Assembly: GCF_025024155.1 (NCBI RefSeq)
Contig: NW_026251760.1
Coordinates: 213,956-277,955 of the forward strand
Direction of reading: 5' to 3'
Origin: Gamsiella multidivaricata
Taxonomy: Eukaryota > Mortierellomycota > Mortierellomycetes > Mortierellales > Mortierellaceae
Length of the DNA: 64,000 bases
The translations under genes and the position numbers were made by a program. How positions within the stretch are numbered: the stretch's first letter is position 1; each line of letters starts with the position of its first letter. Under the pieces are notes generated by a model. That model saw only the letters and a list, made by a program, of their open reading frames with translations, made no database searches and was not told where the DNA came from. Shown piece by piece: positions 32,526-44,411 of the stretch.

Positions 32526-34647
32526 GACGACCCTTTTTTTTTTCTAATTGCATCTAGACCATTCACTATCCGCGAGAGATCGCACTTCATTCAAACAAAT
32601 AAACTCGAACCCGCTCCACAACCGTACAAGTAATATTGATACGCCCACTTGAGCGTTCACGTAGATTTGGGCAAAAAGTGATGGTGTTAAAGGAGGAGCA
32701 TATTTGGGAAACGAGAAAAGCAAGGGTGTACTAAATACGTGCAAATGGTGGGAGATTTAGAGGCCCCAGAACGCACGATAAACCTGTCAGTTTACTTATG
32801 AAACCTGGGGCCTGCAAATCGCTTAGTGTAGTAATTTTCTGCCGAGCAAGCAAATCGAGAGTCTTGTAACTTGCCGATCATTCGGTTAGAAAATAAAAAA
32901 ATTGCGGACCGTCTCTGCGGTGCGGATCTTTGGGCTCAGACGCCTAATAGCAAAGTCGTGTCCAGGTGCAAAGCCAATGGCACTTTGCTTGGAAAGACCG
33001 ATCATTTTGAGCCGCCCGATGTGTGGTTGTTATGATCGAGGTGTTAGTTAACTTGACCTGGTCGAGGAATGCCAATAAAGCTTAAAAAGCATTGGCAGCA
33101 TTGGCATGTATTTGTTGCGCTGTATGACACATTTGATGTAGCAAAGACGACGTGATGGATGCTATCTCACCATTTCATGAAAGAGCAAGAGCCCTGACTT
33201 GAGCTGCAAAATATGCCAACATTCTCGCGACTAGTGCGACGCGACAAGCCTGATTCTCTATAAAGAAGCACGTTAAACGATAAGAACACGGTGAACATGT
33301 TCACAAAGAGACATCCATGGCGGAGCAAGCTATTCCTTTACCACCACTACCGCCTCTGGCCATAGCAGTAGCAACGAGATTCTTGTCTTTCTTGCCTTCG
33401 CTAGGGGCCTCTGACTTCATACATCATGCAAAGAATGTGTTGTGCAAGGTAGCGATTGAAGATTCCCAAGTCTAATGGTAAACCAGTTTCTTAATACCAG
33501 AGAAGCAGCATTCTATGTATAGATCCACCAACGATAGTAAGATCGTACGTGGCAAAAAAACGCTCTCCCAATACGAATGCTATTCCCCGGCTCTATAACA
33601 TCACTGAGGACTCTATTGAGTACAGATGGGAGGGTTTTACAGTGCGTTTCTGTCGCTTGTTTTGAAGGATCTACATCGCTACAAAGGTTTGTCATTTCTT
33701 CTTCATCACCCCTAGATCTCGCTGCTGAATCAACTTTTCGGAAATCAAAGTGCGCCGTTGTCTTTCAAGCACAAGTTTGCTTACACTAGCCGCGAGCGTT
33801 TTTCTCAAAAGCCATTTCCACATCGAAGTCTTGGATTCTGTGGAAGATGGCTTCGATGACTATATAAAATAGGTTTTCAGAAATTTTTCGTGCAATGACA
33901 GGTTTTGTATGCATTGGGATATAGAAAAGGAGCTGCTGCGGATGAAGATGATTATTCGCTTCAAGTGGCCAAGGCACTCTCCATATCAATAGGCGACGGA
34001 TAATGAAAGAAAAAACGTCTTAGGTTAAATACTGCTCCTGCCGCCTCCTAGGTTTCCCACACGAAGGTGTTGCAGGCTCGAATCAAGAAGTTACAGGGCC
34101 TTCGCCCTACCGACAGTACGCACATTCGTATTAATAAGCACAAACAAATTAAAGGGAGAGAGCTAGCAAAAGAGGAGTGTCGAGCCATCCTATATCACTA
34201 AGAGTGTTGCAAAGCATGAGAGAAGGTGGCAAAGCTGCTTCGATAGCCGACCCTATGGAACAATGATTGAAGCTATAGTATTCAAGACGCGCGCCTCCCT
34301 TACTTAAACCTCAGTCTTTACCCAATAAAACACAGCATGCCCAGCTCGCGCTTTTTTTCTGAGCTCCTCCCTATCCTAGTGCCGCCAGCACCACTATTAC
34401 CACCAGTCAGTAAGCACTGGAGTCATCTTCAAGCTCCCGACATCCAAGGAAGATGGTACGGGGGTCCCCAAATGAAGAGGGAATTATGGCAAGATGAAGA
34501 CAAATATGGAAATTACTACCAGTGTATATCGCTTAACAAACTGCTTGTCGATACATGAACAGACTGAGGATATCAGCTCAATGCAGATCTTAGAGGAATA
34601 GTAGTATCGGTTTGAGCAAAAGCAATAAAATATGAGTGTATACATTT

Positions 34648-34675
34648 GAGTTGACCGGGCAACTCAGGTCAACTC
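34648..34675 (+). repeat. 28-bp dyad motif, copy A
   Basis: GAGTTGACC ... GGTCAACTC dyad around GGGCAACTCA. It is the reverse complement of copy B apart from two substitutions. Confidence 0.75.
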
Positions 34676-35122
34676 ATTCTGATCCTTTAATGTCCACTAA
34701 AATGACGGGAGCAATTACAAAAATAAAAATAAAAGGTCCCCCCTACTCGATCTCTGCACCTCTCACCTCACGCAGCCATGCAAAGTGTTGTACTATGTGC
34801 GGTTGAGACAGCCCTTTGCAAAGGGATCCAACAAATGTTATTCGGCTGCGATGCTCGTACGCCATTGAGAAGTGAGATTGAAAGAGGAGACATGCGCTTT
34901 ATCCTTCATCGAAGATATGGACCAACCGTACTAGCACCACTTCAAGGAGGCATGCATCAACGGAGCTACACTTACCTCAGGCGAGAAAGACCGGGCTGAT
35001 GCTGAGCTTGATACTGCCTATTAAAGCGAATGAATGGAGTATGGGAGTGAGTTAGGAGTGTAGAAGTGAGAAATGGAATGGATGATCCAGTCTGTCTTTA
35101 TTTTTGGGCGCAGGCACAATTT

Positions 35123-35150
35123 GAGTTGACCTGAGTTGTCCAGTCAACTC
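35123..35150 (-). repeat. 28-bp dyad motif, copy B
   Basis: Inverted relative to copies A and C. A and B together could be the ends of a small (about 500 bp) MITE. Confidence 0.7.
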
Positions 35151-36464
35151 ATTTGTTTTCATCCATAATATATTCGTTTACTGATTTTCAGCTGTTTAAA
35201 GCAGTGCTTTATTTCGTCTGAGTGCGTTTGAGCACGTCTTTATCGCACAGAAATGGCTCGCCAACCATTTTAGTATTTCCCTTCCTCCTCACCCCCTGCT
35301 AGCACGAAAGTCTCTTTGCTATTGCTACAGGCAAAAGCAATAGCGATGAAGAAGAAAGAGTTTCTTCCACAGTGGATGTCTCATTGTGGATCCTATGTTC
35401 ACTATGTTCTTATCGTTTATTCTTGTCTTCTCCACGAGGACTCGGATTTGTCGAATCGCAATCGCTTGCACGCACTGGTCGAGGTGATATTAGTATATTT
35501 CGCACTAGAGACAACGTTCTTGTCCTTTCATAGAATGGTGGTACTGCATCTGCCGCCTCTTCTCTGTTGCAGTAAATTTGGACCATGCAGCATAACAAAC
35601 GCATGTTGACGCTGTTAATGTTTTATGCTTTCCAAATCTGGTGCAAACTTTATTGGCAGTGCTCGCTTGGGCTGAGTCGCGTGTGGTTGGTACACTGTTT
35701 GTTGGCACTCCTTTTTAAGGTTGTTTAGAAACCACGCGAACAGAACATCAGCAACCTTCAACAACCTTCAACATGAAATTAGTGGCAACATGTCCGCCAC
35801 CATGCACTTTCGCTGTCAAAAGTACACTCATCGCTGGCAAAGGCGATGTTGATGCAAGTTGGGCTCATGGTGGACAGCGCTGAATGACGATTCCTTTTTT
35901 CTCTGATGAGCCGTGCGCGTTGTTCGCTCACTCCCAGGCACACGCTCACTACCGTCTCGTTCCCCATAGTCTGCCCCCAGTTCCCAGCGGCCATATGAGC
36001 CCTCCGGTCCCCGTAGACCCCTTGCTATCGACTCAGCCACCGATTACGCGGCACATTTAAAGTTCGACTTTGTTCTTTCTCTTTCTTTCCTCTTACACGT
36101 TCCCTTCCCCACCTCCTCCACCTTCTCCACCTCCTCCACCTCCTCCTCACTCTTCCCCACGCGCTCTACGGCAAGTTTCTTTCCAGGTACGTATGATATA
36201 AGTTATTTTTCTTTGCTCTTCACCTTCCACTCTCTACCCTCCACCCCATCCCACTTCTCTTCACTGACACAACCTCGCCTTTCGTCCTTTACCCAGTCCC
36301 ACTCTCCTCCACCCCACTTCCATCTCTTGTGCTCACTCTCGTCAGCAGCCCTCCTCCACATGCACTCGCGTCAGCAACCCTCCTCCACATGCACTCTCGT
36401 CAGCAATTCCATTCCACCACTCCCTCTCCACCACTCCCTCTCCACCACTCCCTAGATAGAAAAT

Positions 36465-36681
36465 ATAGAGGTCCCAGGAGTTTTGACTTCGATCTTGGGA
36501 CTGAATCTCTTCACCCTTGCGTGCCCTCGGCAATATAGAGGTTCCAGGAGTTTTGACTTCGATCCTGGGACTGAATCTCTTCACTCTTGCGTGCCCTCGG
36601 CAGTAGATAGTCATAGAGGTCCCAGGAGTTTTGACTTCGATCCTGGGACTGTAACCCCTCACTAATTGCGTGCCCTCGGCA
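36465..36681. repeat. Three tandem 70-bp units with an internal hairpin
   Basis: Units start at 36465, 36535 and 36613 (8 extra bases before the third). Each carries a 9-bp stem, GTCCCAGGA ... TCCTGGGAC, around a 13-nt loop containing GTTTTGACTTCGA. The stem has one mismatch in unit 1 (CTTGGGAC) and one in unit 2 (GTTCCAGGA) and is perfect in unit 3. Each unit ends GCGTGCCCTCGGC. Confidence 0.8.
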
Positions 36682-37731
36682 ACCCATCCCAGGTTTTCAA
36701 CCTATGGATTATACCCGCTCCCCAGAGGGTTTATTAACCCTAGCAGTGCATTTGGGCCGGGAGCACCAAATTCCCCCACTCCCCTACTCCCCTCTGGTTA
36801 TCATCACCTCAGGTCGTGCCTTCGGGCCAAGGAGCTTCGCCTTTTCTTCACGCAAAAACAAAAGAGTTCCTGAGAATGTTTCTGAACCCTTTTTTTTATC
36901 CACTTGCTCTCTTTGGGCTTTGTGCGGTTTTTTTTCGGAGTACGATGACTTGCAACCTGCCCGTGGTGTACTCTGCACAACCTTTGCAACCAAGGTTGAC
37001 TGATAGCAAGTTGAGCTGATGGTGCCGATAGGAATTGTAGAAATAACAGACAATGCAATAAAAAATGGTTCCTTCAAACAATCTACTTGAGTGACTTTAT
37101 GGTGGTAATGACACACAAACGAGTAAACGAAGACGCATCTATCTGCATGCTGTGCTAGTAATTTGGACCACGACCTTTTTGCTATGATCTCCAAGGCAAT
37201 ACGAAGGAGTCAACTTTATTTGGCAACGCCGGTACGACCACCTATTTCGATAGGTCCTTGCAAGCCCAACTTGAATATCGCAGATCGTCTTATGCATGGA
37301 GTGGTGTAATGCAATGCGCTCCAGCTCAGACGAAAACGCGAACGCGAACTAGCGATATGTCCTTGCCAGCTAAAAAGGAAACCAACTTTGATCTTGAGCA
37401 CTGGAAGTATCAGGCTAGAGTCGACAACGGACGATGTACAAAGATGATCTCGCGAATGCATATTCCCCCAAGCAGGGCACATCAAACGATGCAGCATCGC
37501 CTGTTTGGTTGCCCAAAGTGCTGCTTTTGGCACCAGCACGCCGGTTAATTACGGTGTCTGGAGCCTTAAAGATTCAGAGCTGCCCGCACTAAACCATCCA
37601 GCCCATGTAAAAAACCAGAGATCAAGAGATATCGCCTCAATCACGAAGACCAATCACACACCAGGCGGTTCAAAGGGCCGTATTCCTCAAGCAGGTGTCT
37701 TTTTTTCTTTTTTATTAGCATAAAGGCTGGC

Positions 37732-37759
37732 AAGTTGATCGGGCAACTCAGGTCAACTC
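37732..37759 (+). repeat. 28-bp dyad motif, copy C
   Basis: Same orientation as copy A with two substitutions. Its right flank is the exact inverse of copy A's left flank. Confidence 0.75.
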
Positions 37760-37851
37760 AAATGTATACACTCATATTTAATTTCTTTACATAATATGAA
37801 AAACTTTCAAATGCAGCGGAACTAAAAAAAAAAAGGTGGGGCCTTGATGGT

Positions 37852-40040
37852 TTAGGCATGCTGGGCCCATTCAATTTTAGAGATGTCAATGCCCTCCTGC
37901 ACCATCTCCCAGAGCGGACTCATCTCCCTCAGCTTATCAACGTGGGCTACAACGCGCGAGATGACAAAGTCGATCTCCTCCTCTGTCGTGAAACGACCGA
38001 TTCCGAATCGAATCGAGCTGTGAGCCATATCATCCTCGGCTCCCAGCGCACGGAGCACATACGAGGGTTCCAGTGATGCAGAGGTGCAAGCGGATCCGGA
38101 TGACAGAGCAATGTCCTTCAGGGCCATAAGGAGGGACTCTCCCTCGACGTAAGCAAACGACAGGTTCACGCAGCCAGGATAGCTTTGAATTTCGTCTCCA
38201 TTTCTGTACACATGGCTGACTTGGGACTGGATGCCAGTAATCAGGCGCTCTGACAGGCGTTTGACGCGCTCATGGTCATACTAAATAAAAAAAGATTGGC
38301 AGATGAAAGCGAAACAAAAAGGTCAATAAAATAGTCTTGGTCCGGACCCAGTGTCTGCCTCATGTAAAAGCTCCATCCAAAACACATTCAAGTAACAGGG
38401 CTAATGCACCATCAGAACCCCTGCACGGGCCATCATCGTCCATGTTCGGCCAGCCAAAGCTGCGATGGCGTGTCATACATGAAACCCATCACAACCTTGA
38501 CAGTGTATCAGCTGAATCAGGACTAGGTCGTTATAGCAATGTCCGGGATGAAAGGACGATCGTCATCTGGTGCTGGGCCTCTGCTCTGGATAACAGAAAA
38601 ATTCAGACATGCATTTGCCCACTTACAGCCATTTCCTCAGTGGCAATTCTACAGGCCTCGCCAAGTCCGACCGCCAGAGGTGCGGGCACAGTGCCGCTGC
38701 GGAGACCACGTTCTTGTCCACCTCCAGTCAGCAGGGGAACGAGACGGACTCTTGGCCTGCGGCGGACATAGAGGGCACCGACTCCCTTGGGTCCGTAGAT
38801 CTTGTGTCCGCTGATGCTCAGGAGATCAATGTTCATTTTGTTGACATCGATGGCGATCTTGCCGACAGCCTGGGCGGCATCCGTGTGGAAGAAAATCTTT
38901 TTAGAGCGGCAGAGCTTTCCAATCTCCTCCAAAGGCTGAATGACTCCGATTTCATTATTGACAGCCATGACCGAAACCAGTGCTGTGTCCGGACGGATAG
39001 CCGCCTTGAGATCATCCATGGAGATCAGCCCGTTCTTCCCGACAGGCAGATAGGTCACATCAAATCCCTCATCGCTCAAGACACGGCAAGAGTCCAACAC
39101 GCATTTGTGCTCCTATAAGAGTTTTCAATGAGATGATGTTAGAAGAGATTCAGAAGGGACCATAGTACCATGAGCCGCTGAAGTGAATTCAGCTGCGATC
39201 CAGCGACTTGTACACAAAAAAAAAAAAAAAAAAACACATACAGTCTGAGTGGTGATGATATGGTTCTTTTTTCCTTTGTAGAAGCGAGCGACTCCTTTGA
39301 TGCTGAGGTTATTGGACTCTGTGGCACCCGATGTAAACACAATCTCCTTGGAGTCAGCGCCAATTAGCTTGGCAATGTCCTGTCAGATAATACAGAAAAA
39401 GTTAATGATACTGTGCAAGAGGTTTCAGCGACCTTCAAAGACACGTTTGGTGGCCCCGTTATCCTACCTCACGAGCCTGGTCCACGCCCTTTTCGGTCTC
39501 CCAGCCGTAAGAGTGTGTTCTCGAGTGTGGGTTTCCGTAGAGCTCGGTCATGTATGGCAGCATTGCATCCAACACGCGGGGATCCGTGGGTGAAGTGGCC
39601 TGCATATCCATGTAAATGGGACGACTGTTTGCATCCTTGACACCTGAGACCTCGAATCCAAGTGACTCTATGAAAACATTTAAACATGGCTATGGTTAGA
39701 CGCCAGTGTTTATAGAGATATGGGGTCCCAATGCATCCCATTTTGATCCAGAGACAGGGAGTCTCAGTTTAAAGTGCAACGGTTGTTCAGTGTGCAGTGC
39801 TGCATCCTGATCACAGAAACCCGAGGAATGAGCTGTGAGGTCGATTTCGCGTTGTTTACCTGTTGAAGGGGTGATCAGGACCTGCGTTTCTGTGCTCTGC
39901 AGTCGCTTTGCGGTTGTGTGGAAGGCGGCAGCAGCAGGGGAGACTATAAAACGGGTGGCGGGAAGGGTCCTGGGTTGGCACCGAGGCAGGCTGCGCAATA
40001 GGCTGACCGGGTTGCGCTGGACAAGACGAACAAAAGACAT
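37852..40040 (-). CDS. NFS1: Mitochondrial cysteine desulfurase NFS1
   Basis: Pyridoxal-phosphate enzyme that takes sulfur from cysteine for iron-sulfur cluster assembly and tRNA thiolation. Minus-strand exons: 40040-39860, 39667-39468, 39379-39242, 39112-38627 and 38280-37852 (1,434 nt, 477 residues). The N-terminus ([20 protein letters not shown]) is Arg/Ser-rich with no acidic residue, as in a mitochondrial presequence. Landmarks: [44 protein letters not shown], the [11 protein letters not shown] cofactor site, the PLP lysine in [10 protein letters not shown], the loop cysteine in [20 protein letters not shown] and the C-terminal EWAQHA. All key residues are present. It is divergent from the CABLES-like gene with 359 bp between starts. 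Confidence 0.97.
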
Positions 40041-40399
40041 ATTAATTTGTGGACTGAGTGAGTGGAGTTGCTGAAGTAAGGACGTTAAAGGAAGATGAAG
40101 TAAAAGACGGAAAGGAAAGGTATGAAGGAGAAGGCGTAAATAGAGGGGAGGAAGGAGTAATTTGCGGAGGAGTGGAGTTGGAGTGCAGTGGGATGCAGTG
40201 GAAGGGGTAAAGAAAAGAGACGACTTTTATGGATGCGGGCAATCGCAATTGCGGGTAGCACAAGGTCCACTTTTGGAAATATTTTCAACCAAAAGATCTA
40301 CGTCACCGCAGCAGCGGCGATGGCTGCCCTTCAAATGGGGTCTTCTTGTCCTACTCCGCTATATGTCTTTCTTAAGCCCAAGAAGAACGAAGCTATTCA
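40041..40399. promoter_or_regulatory. Shared divergent promoter of NFS1 and the CABLES-like gene
   Basis: 359 bp, purine-rich on the plus strand next to the NFS1 start (GAAGGAG-type runs, 40085-40210). No specific site was identified. Confidence 0.45.
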
Positions 40400-42953
40400 A
40401 TGGTCGCCACCACCGCAAGCATGAGGCGGAGGACAACTCAACGCCAGGCAGCATTCTCTTTTCTTTCATCTCTCCAACTCGACCCCGCCTCGGGCCAGGC
40501 CTCCCATCTCGATACCACTCTCCAGGAGAAGGACCACGACCACCAGGAGACCCAACACAGACCAACGACTCAGTGCTTTGAATCCACCAAGGCTGCTCAA
40601 AGTCTTCATAACGGCATCGGCAACGGCCCAAATGAAAGTACTCCACCACTTACGGCAACATTACCTGAGGTCAGTGGCCTCGTCGCGAATGACAACCAAC
40701 ATTCACAACTACGCACCCTCAACGAGTCGCCTATCCAGAGAGAGGTGCACGGAGTTACTACAGACACCAACAGACGCAGTCAAGCCCTTGGCAGGAAAGG
40801 AGAAGCCGCCACAACCTTTCTCTCTGGGATCAGCTTGCTTGGGGGTCCACTGGATGACCGTACTCACGATGGGACTCTTCCTGGCGACCGAGAAGTAAAC
40901 CTACCTTGTCCTAAACTGGATGCATCTCAGGATCAGATTGTCAATATCGTTAATTCAAGCTCGACAGAGCCTTCGACAGCCCAGCAAGCACCATCACAAG
41001 GAGATCTTGTTCCTTATCACTCATCTCAGCGTTCGTCTTCGACACCCTCGCTGGCGTCCAGTTGGATAAGGGCCCAGACTGACAACGCGCCCAATTCAAC
41101 AGAACGCGTTCATTATGGAAGGCGTCGTAAGGCAACAAGTCCCGGAGCTTACACTTCACATGACACGCAGTTATTGTCAAAAAACACGTCAACACAAGTT
41201 GGAAGCTCGTCGGGGTTGCTCTCCACATTGCTCGCGCGCGAAAACGACTCTCAGATACAGCCATCGTCATCGTTCGACATGAGTATGGCTCTTACGCGCA
41301 GGCCTGCTTTGCAAAAAACGCCCAGTCGCTGGCTCGGACCCCTCGCGGACCATGTACACATTAAGCCCTTGATCGCCTCAGGAACCGCCCATATTGTCAA
41401 GAAGATATTCAGGAGACCTTCCATCAGCATACTAAGGCACAATACCAGCCATTCATCGACCTCTGCTAGTCATACACCTTTGTCAGTAACCAAGCATTCA
41501 TTGTACCGAACCAGCTCCCAGAACACTGTGCGACTGAACCCACCTCAGGATACTCAGCGGCACATCTTTTACAACGGAGGCGATCTTGTCCACAGCTGTA
41601 TCAGTCTCGGAGAGAACCTGAGTCAACATGCCTTTATGTTCACTACCAAGCATGGCAGTCCTCTCATGGTCTCCTCGATTCTGCGCTACAATGACGACAA
41701 GGCGCCCAACAAGCGGCGGCGTCGACGATTTGATCGGGAATACCTACAGCAGATCACGAAAGAGGCCCTTGTCGGGAAAAAGGCAAACTCGTTCGCCTAC
41801 CTCCTCACGCAGAGCAATGCACTAAGGTATGTTGCGTGACAGTCATAAAAACCATTGAGAAGTAGCCTTTGCTAACCAAAAAGAATGGCCTGGGAACGTA
41901 TGCAGTTGCTTACAAAAACAATGTCGATCTTGTCTCCGGTGCTACTTTTGGCCAATGTAGCCCCGAACAGGAGGACTCGTCTTCATACGACCCATACTAT
42001 CTGGATGACCCTGAGCTAAAAACAGGAAAGAACAGAACGGTCATCTCTCTGGCGTGCTACATGGTACCGTAGACCAGATGACTATATCTCTTTATGTGCT
42101 CATGTAACGTTTGGATTCCTAACACCACAACGATGACAACTACAACATCTCTTCTTCCTGCAGGGCTCCGTCATTCAATATACTCGACCGTCCGATCTGA
42201 AACGAGAACTCAACGAGCACTTTCGCTCACGACACCCGACAATCGACCCATCAATTACCTTGTCAAAAATTCGCAAGGTTAAGAGTGATATTTTAGCAAT
42301 ATCGGAGGAGCTGGACTTAGAAATTTCGACGGCCGCTTTGGCCTATGCCTACTTTGAAAAGCTAATACTAAAAGGCAGCTGGAAGGGCAAAGACGGACAA
42401 GGACTATCGACTGAATCGACTTCGTCGCCTGTGACCAAAGAGAACCGGAAGTTGATGGCCTGTAGGTTGAAACTATGCTTCCATTTCCACTTGAGCTATC
42501 ATGGTCTGCTGTAATACTGATAATCTTTTTCTTATAACTTGTTTATTTGTTCGTCCGCTAGGTGTATGTTTGCTGCTGGCCTACAAAGTAAACGAGCCAA
42601 AAAGGCCCCCAGGAGAGTTTACGGCGCTCATGAAACAAATGACAAAGCACATGTATGTCAGCGCAAAGGATATCAAGGAGCATGAGTTCCAGGTCTTTGC
42701 CCTGCTCGAGTTTAATCTATATCTCCCCCGACAAGAATTCCTACCGCACTTTGAGCAGATCCTCTACCGCCAAGGTCAGTTTGATTGCGTCTTCTTCCGT
42801 TCTTGTTTCAGAGTTCATCCGAGTGCTGTTAGTTAACACATGTCGGTTTTGCTCCTCGCCTATCTTTACGTAGACTACATCAATGTGCAGGAATATCTAG
42901 GAGAGGACGAATTCTACTCCGTGGCACCACAGCAGCGCAAAGTTGTAGAATAA
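40400..42953 (+). CDS. CABLES-like cyclin-fold protein
   Basis: Animal CABLES proteins bridge cyclin-dependent kinases and tyrosine kinases; the fungal role is unknown. The N-terminus MRRRTTQRQAAFSFLSSLQL matches the CABLES RRRQAALSFL motif, and a second copy reads EAATTFLSGISLLG. After a long Ser/Thr-rich region come YLLTQSNAL, then the conserved YDPYYLDDPELKTGKNRTV, YTRPSDLKRELNEHF and ITLSKIRKVKSDI, and the cyclin box with NRKLMACVCLLLAYKVNEP and HEFQVFALLEFNLYLP. Exons: 40400-41826, about 41866-42063, 42164-42461, 42562-42774 and 42874-42953. The first junction is unresolved: the obvious GTATGT donor leaves two bases, while every nearby acceptor needs none. Confidence is good for the family and weak for that junction. 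Confidence 0.75.
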
Positions 42954-43069
42954 TAAATGACGGCCGCATCAAAGCCATTGAAGTAAACCATTACGGACCT
43001 TCGCTTCTCTCTCTCTCTCTCTCTCACAACTGTACAATTTATTAATGCCCTGTTCGCTGTTTGAGAGCT

Positions 43070-44075
43070 TCAGAATCCATCTGAGTCGTCTTCCTCCTCG
43101 TCCATATGAGATACTTTTTCTTCATCGATATCCTGCTCTCCTTCGTCCATGTTTAACGAAACACCGTTATTATCATCACCTGCCTCTGCTTCTGCTTCTG
43201 CTTCTCCGTCCTCCTCGTCGTCCTCGTCGCGCTCGACATCCCTGTCTTCGTCCATCTCTTCATCGTCACCCGCACCCTCTGGGGAATTATCTTGGGCATC
43301 CCTGGGATTTGCATTAGTGGACGACTTCCTGGCCTTTGAAACTGATTTTGGTCCCTCTGCGGTTGGCTTTCTTTTCTTTGATGCTGATTCTGCCGCAGAG
43401 TCATCCTTGTCCTTTGTGGTCTTTGCTGCACCTTCTTTCCGTGATTTCTGAATAGCTTGAAACGCTATTAATATTCACAAAGAGGATATTAATCGTCGAT
43501 CCCTACTCTGTTGACAGTTGTGGAAACTCATCTGCATCTCAGATTACATTTGAGCTCTTCCTCCAGCCTTGGGATCATTTCTTCTAAATCCAGAGACTCG
43601 AGCGCGTTAAGAACATGAGTACCGCTTACGATCTTGTGCCCTGCATTAGAAGCAACCTCATTCGCACTATATCGTTCCAAGCAGATGCATATGTTGTTAT
43701 ATATGCAATAATAGATCCATCAATGGTGAAGAATCATAGATTGCAAGCATGATAGAACATACGCTGATGCGAGGTAGTTGATGAATAAAGTTGTCGATTT
43801 AGTCATGGCCACCTTAGCATTCGCTTGGATATTTGTGTTCTCAGGAAGCTAGAACGAATGAGTGCATGTGTAAAGGCGTTGTTAAGTAGCTGTAATCGGC
43901 CGTGCGGTCTGGTAGCCTGAGAACCGGATCGCTTGCGGTTCTAACGGCTAACCACACTGGCTCCTAGGGCTACGAGAAGAAAGTACCAATACAGAAAAAG
44001 CATACGCACCACTTGCTTCATAATTCGCGTCAAGATAGCCTTGGGTAGTTCGTTGTCCTCGATTGATGTTGACAT
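43070..44075 (-). CDS. DPB4: DNA polymerase epsilon histone-fold subunit (Dpb4/POLE3)
   Basis: Histone-fold subunit of leading-strand polymerase epsilon, shared with CHRAC/ISW2-type remodellers in other organisms. Minus-strand exons: 44075-44010, 43848-43763, 43666-43548 and 43464-43070 (666 nt, 221 residues). The histone fold reads LPKAILTRIMKQVLPENTNI, then AKVAMTKSTTLFINYLASAA, NAGHKIVSGTHVLNALESLD and LEEMIPRLEEELK. The C-terminal third is a basic patch followed by a very acidic tail (DEDRDVERDEDDEEDGE), as in POLE3. NF-YB is the main alternative; the acidic tail and the LPKAILTRIMK start favour Dpb4. It is divergent from SLD5. Confidence 0.9.
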
Positions 44076-44411
44076 GGCGATCTCTCTCTGTGTGGTTAGA
44101 TGTGATGATGGAAAGAAGCCTTGGGCGCAGGGCGATGTCGTTTATCGCGCGCGGGGTGACTGTTCGTCGAATCAAATGAAAGTAAAACATACACAAACAA
44201 AAACGCGTCGCGAATGCGAGCTCCATCGTGTTCATCAACCATCGCTGTTTCGGGACGTATAGAAAAGGACCTGTTCATATACAAGTCAGCTCTTCTGGCG
44301 ACATTTCTCTATACCTCGCTGTTCGTTGTCCGATATTGCTATCCTAATTTGCCAAGGACACAAGGCAGACAACAAGAGACGGGAGCATACATATAACTAT
44401 ATATACCAAGG
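44076..44411. promoter_or_regulatory. Shared divergent promoter of DPB4 and SLD5
   Basis: 336 bp between start codons of two replication-fork subunits. An ACGCGTC sequence at 44202-44208 resembles the MluI cell-cycle box (ACGCGT) known from fungal replication genes, and ATCGCGCGCGG near 44145 is GC-rich. Co-regulation at G1/S is inference. Confidence 0.5.

Larger units (their letters stand above)
34628..37779. mobile_element. Possible 3.15 kb element bounded by 29-bp inverted repeats
   Basis: 34628-34656 (AAATATGAGTGTATACATTT followed by GAGTTGACC) is an exact reverse complement of 37751-37779. No transposase is readable between them, so if it is an element it is non-autonomous. A clear target-site duplication was not identified. 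A lone inverted repeat from independent insertions of a small element is the main alternative. Confidence 0.4.
32526..37851. other. 5.3 kb gene-poor, repeat-rich block
   Basis: No conserved protein is readable. It holds a 29-bp inverted repeat pair about 3.15 kb apart, three copies of a 28-bp dyad motif, a CT-rich promoter-like stretch (36060-36205), CCTCCACATGCACTC repeats (36350-36410) and three tandem 70-bp hairpin units (36465-36681), listed separately. Small ATG frames at 33318, 34337 and 34778 have no recognisable domain. The block looks like a nest of non-autonomous elements. Confidence 0.5.

Noticed and set aside
34778..34999. 73-residue ATG frame between the A and B copies of the 28-bp motif
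   Set aside because: Too short, no recognisable domain, and position inside a repeat makes chance likely.
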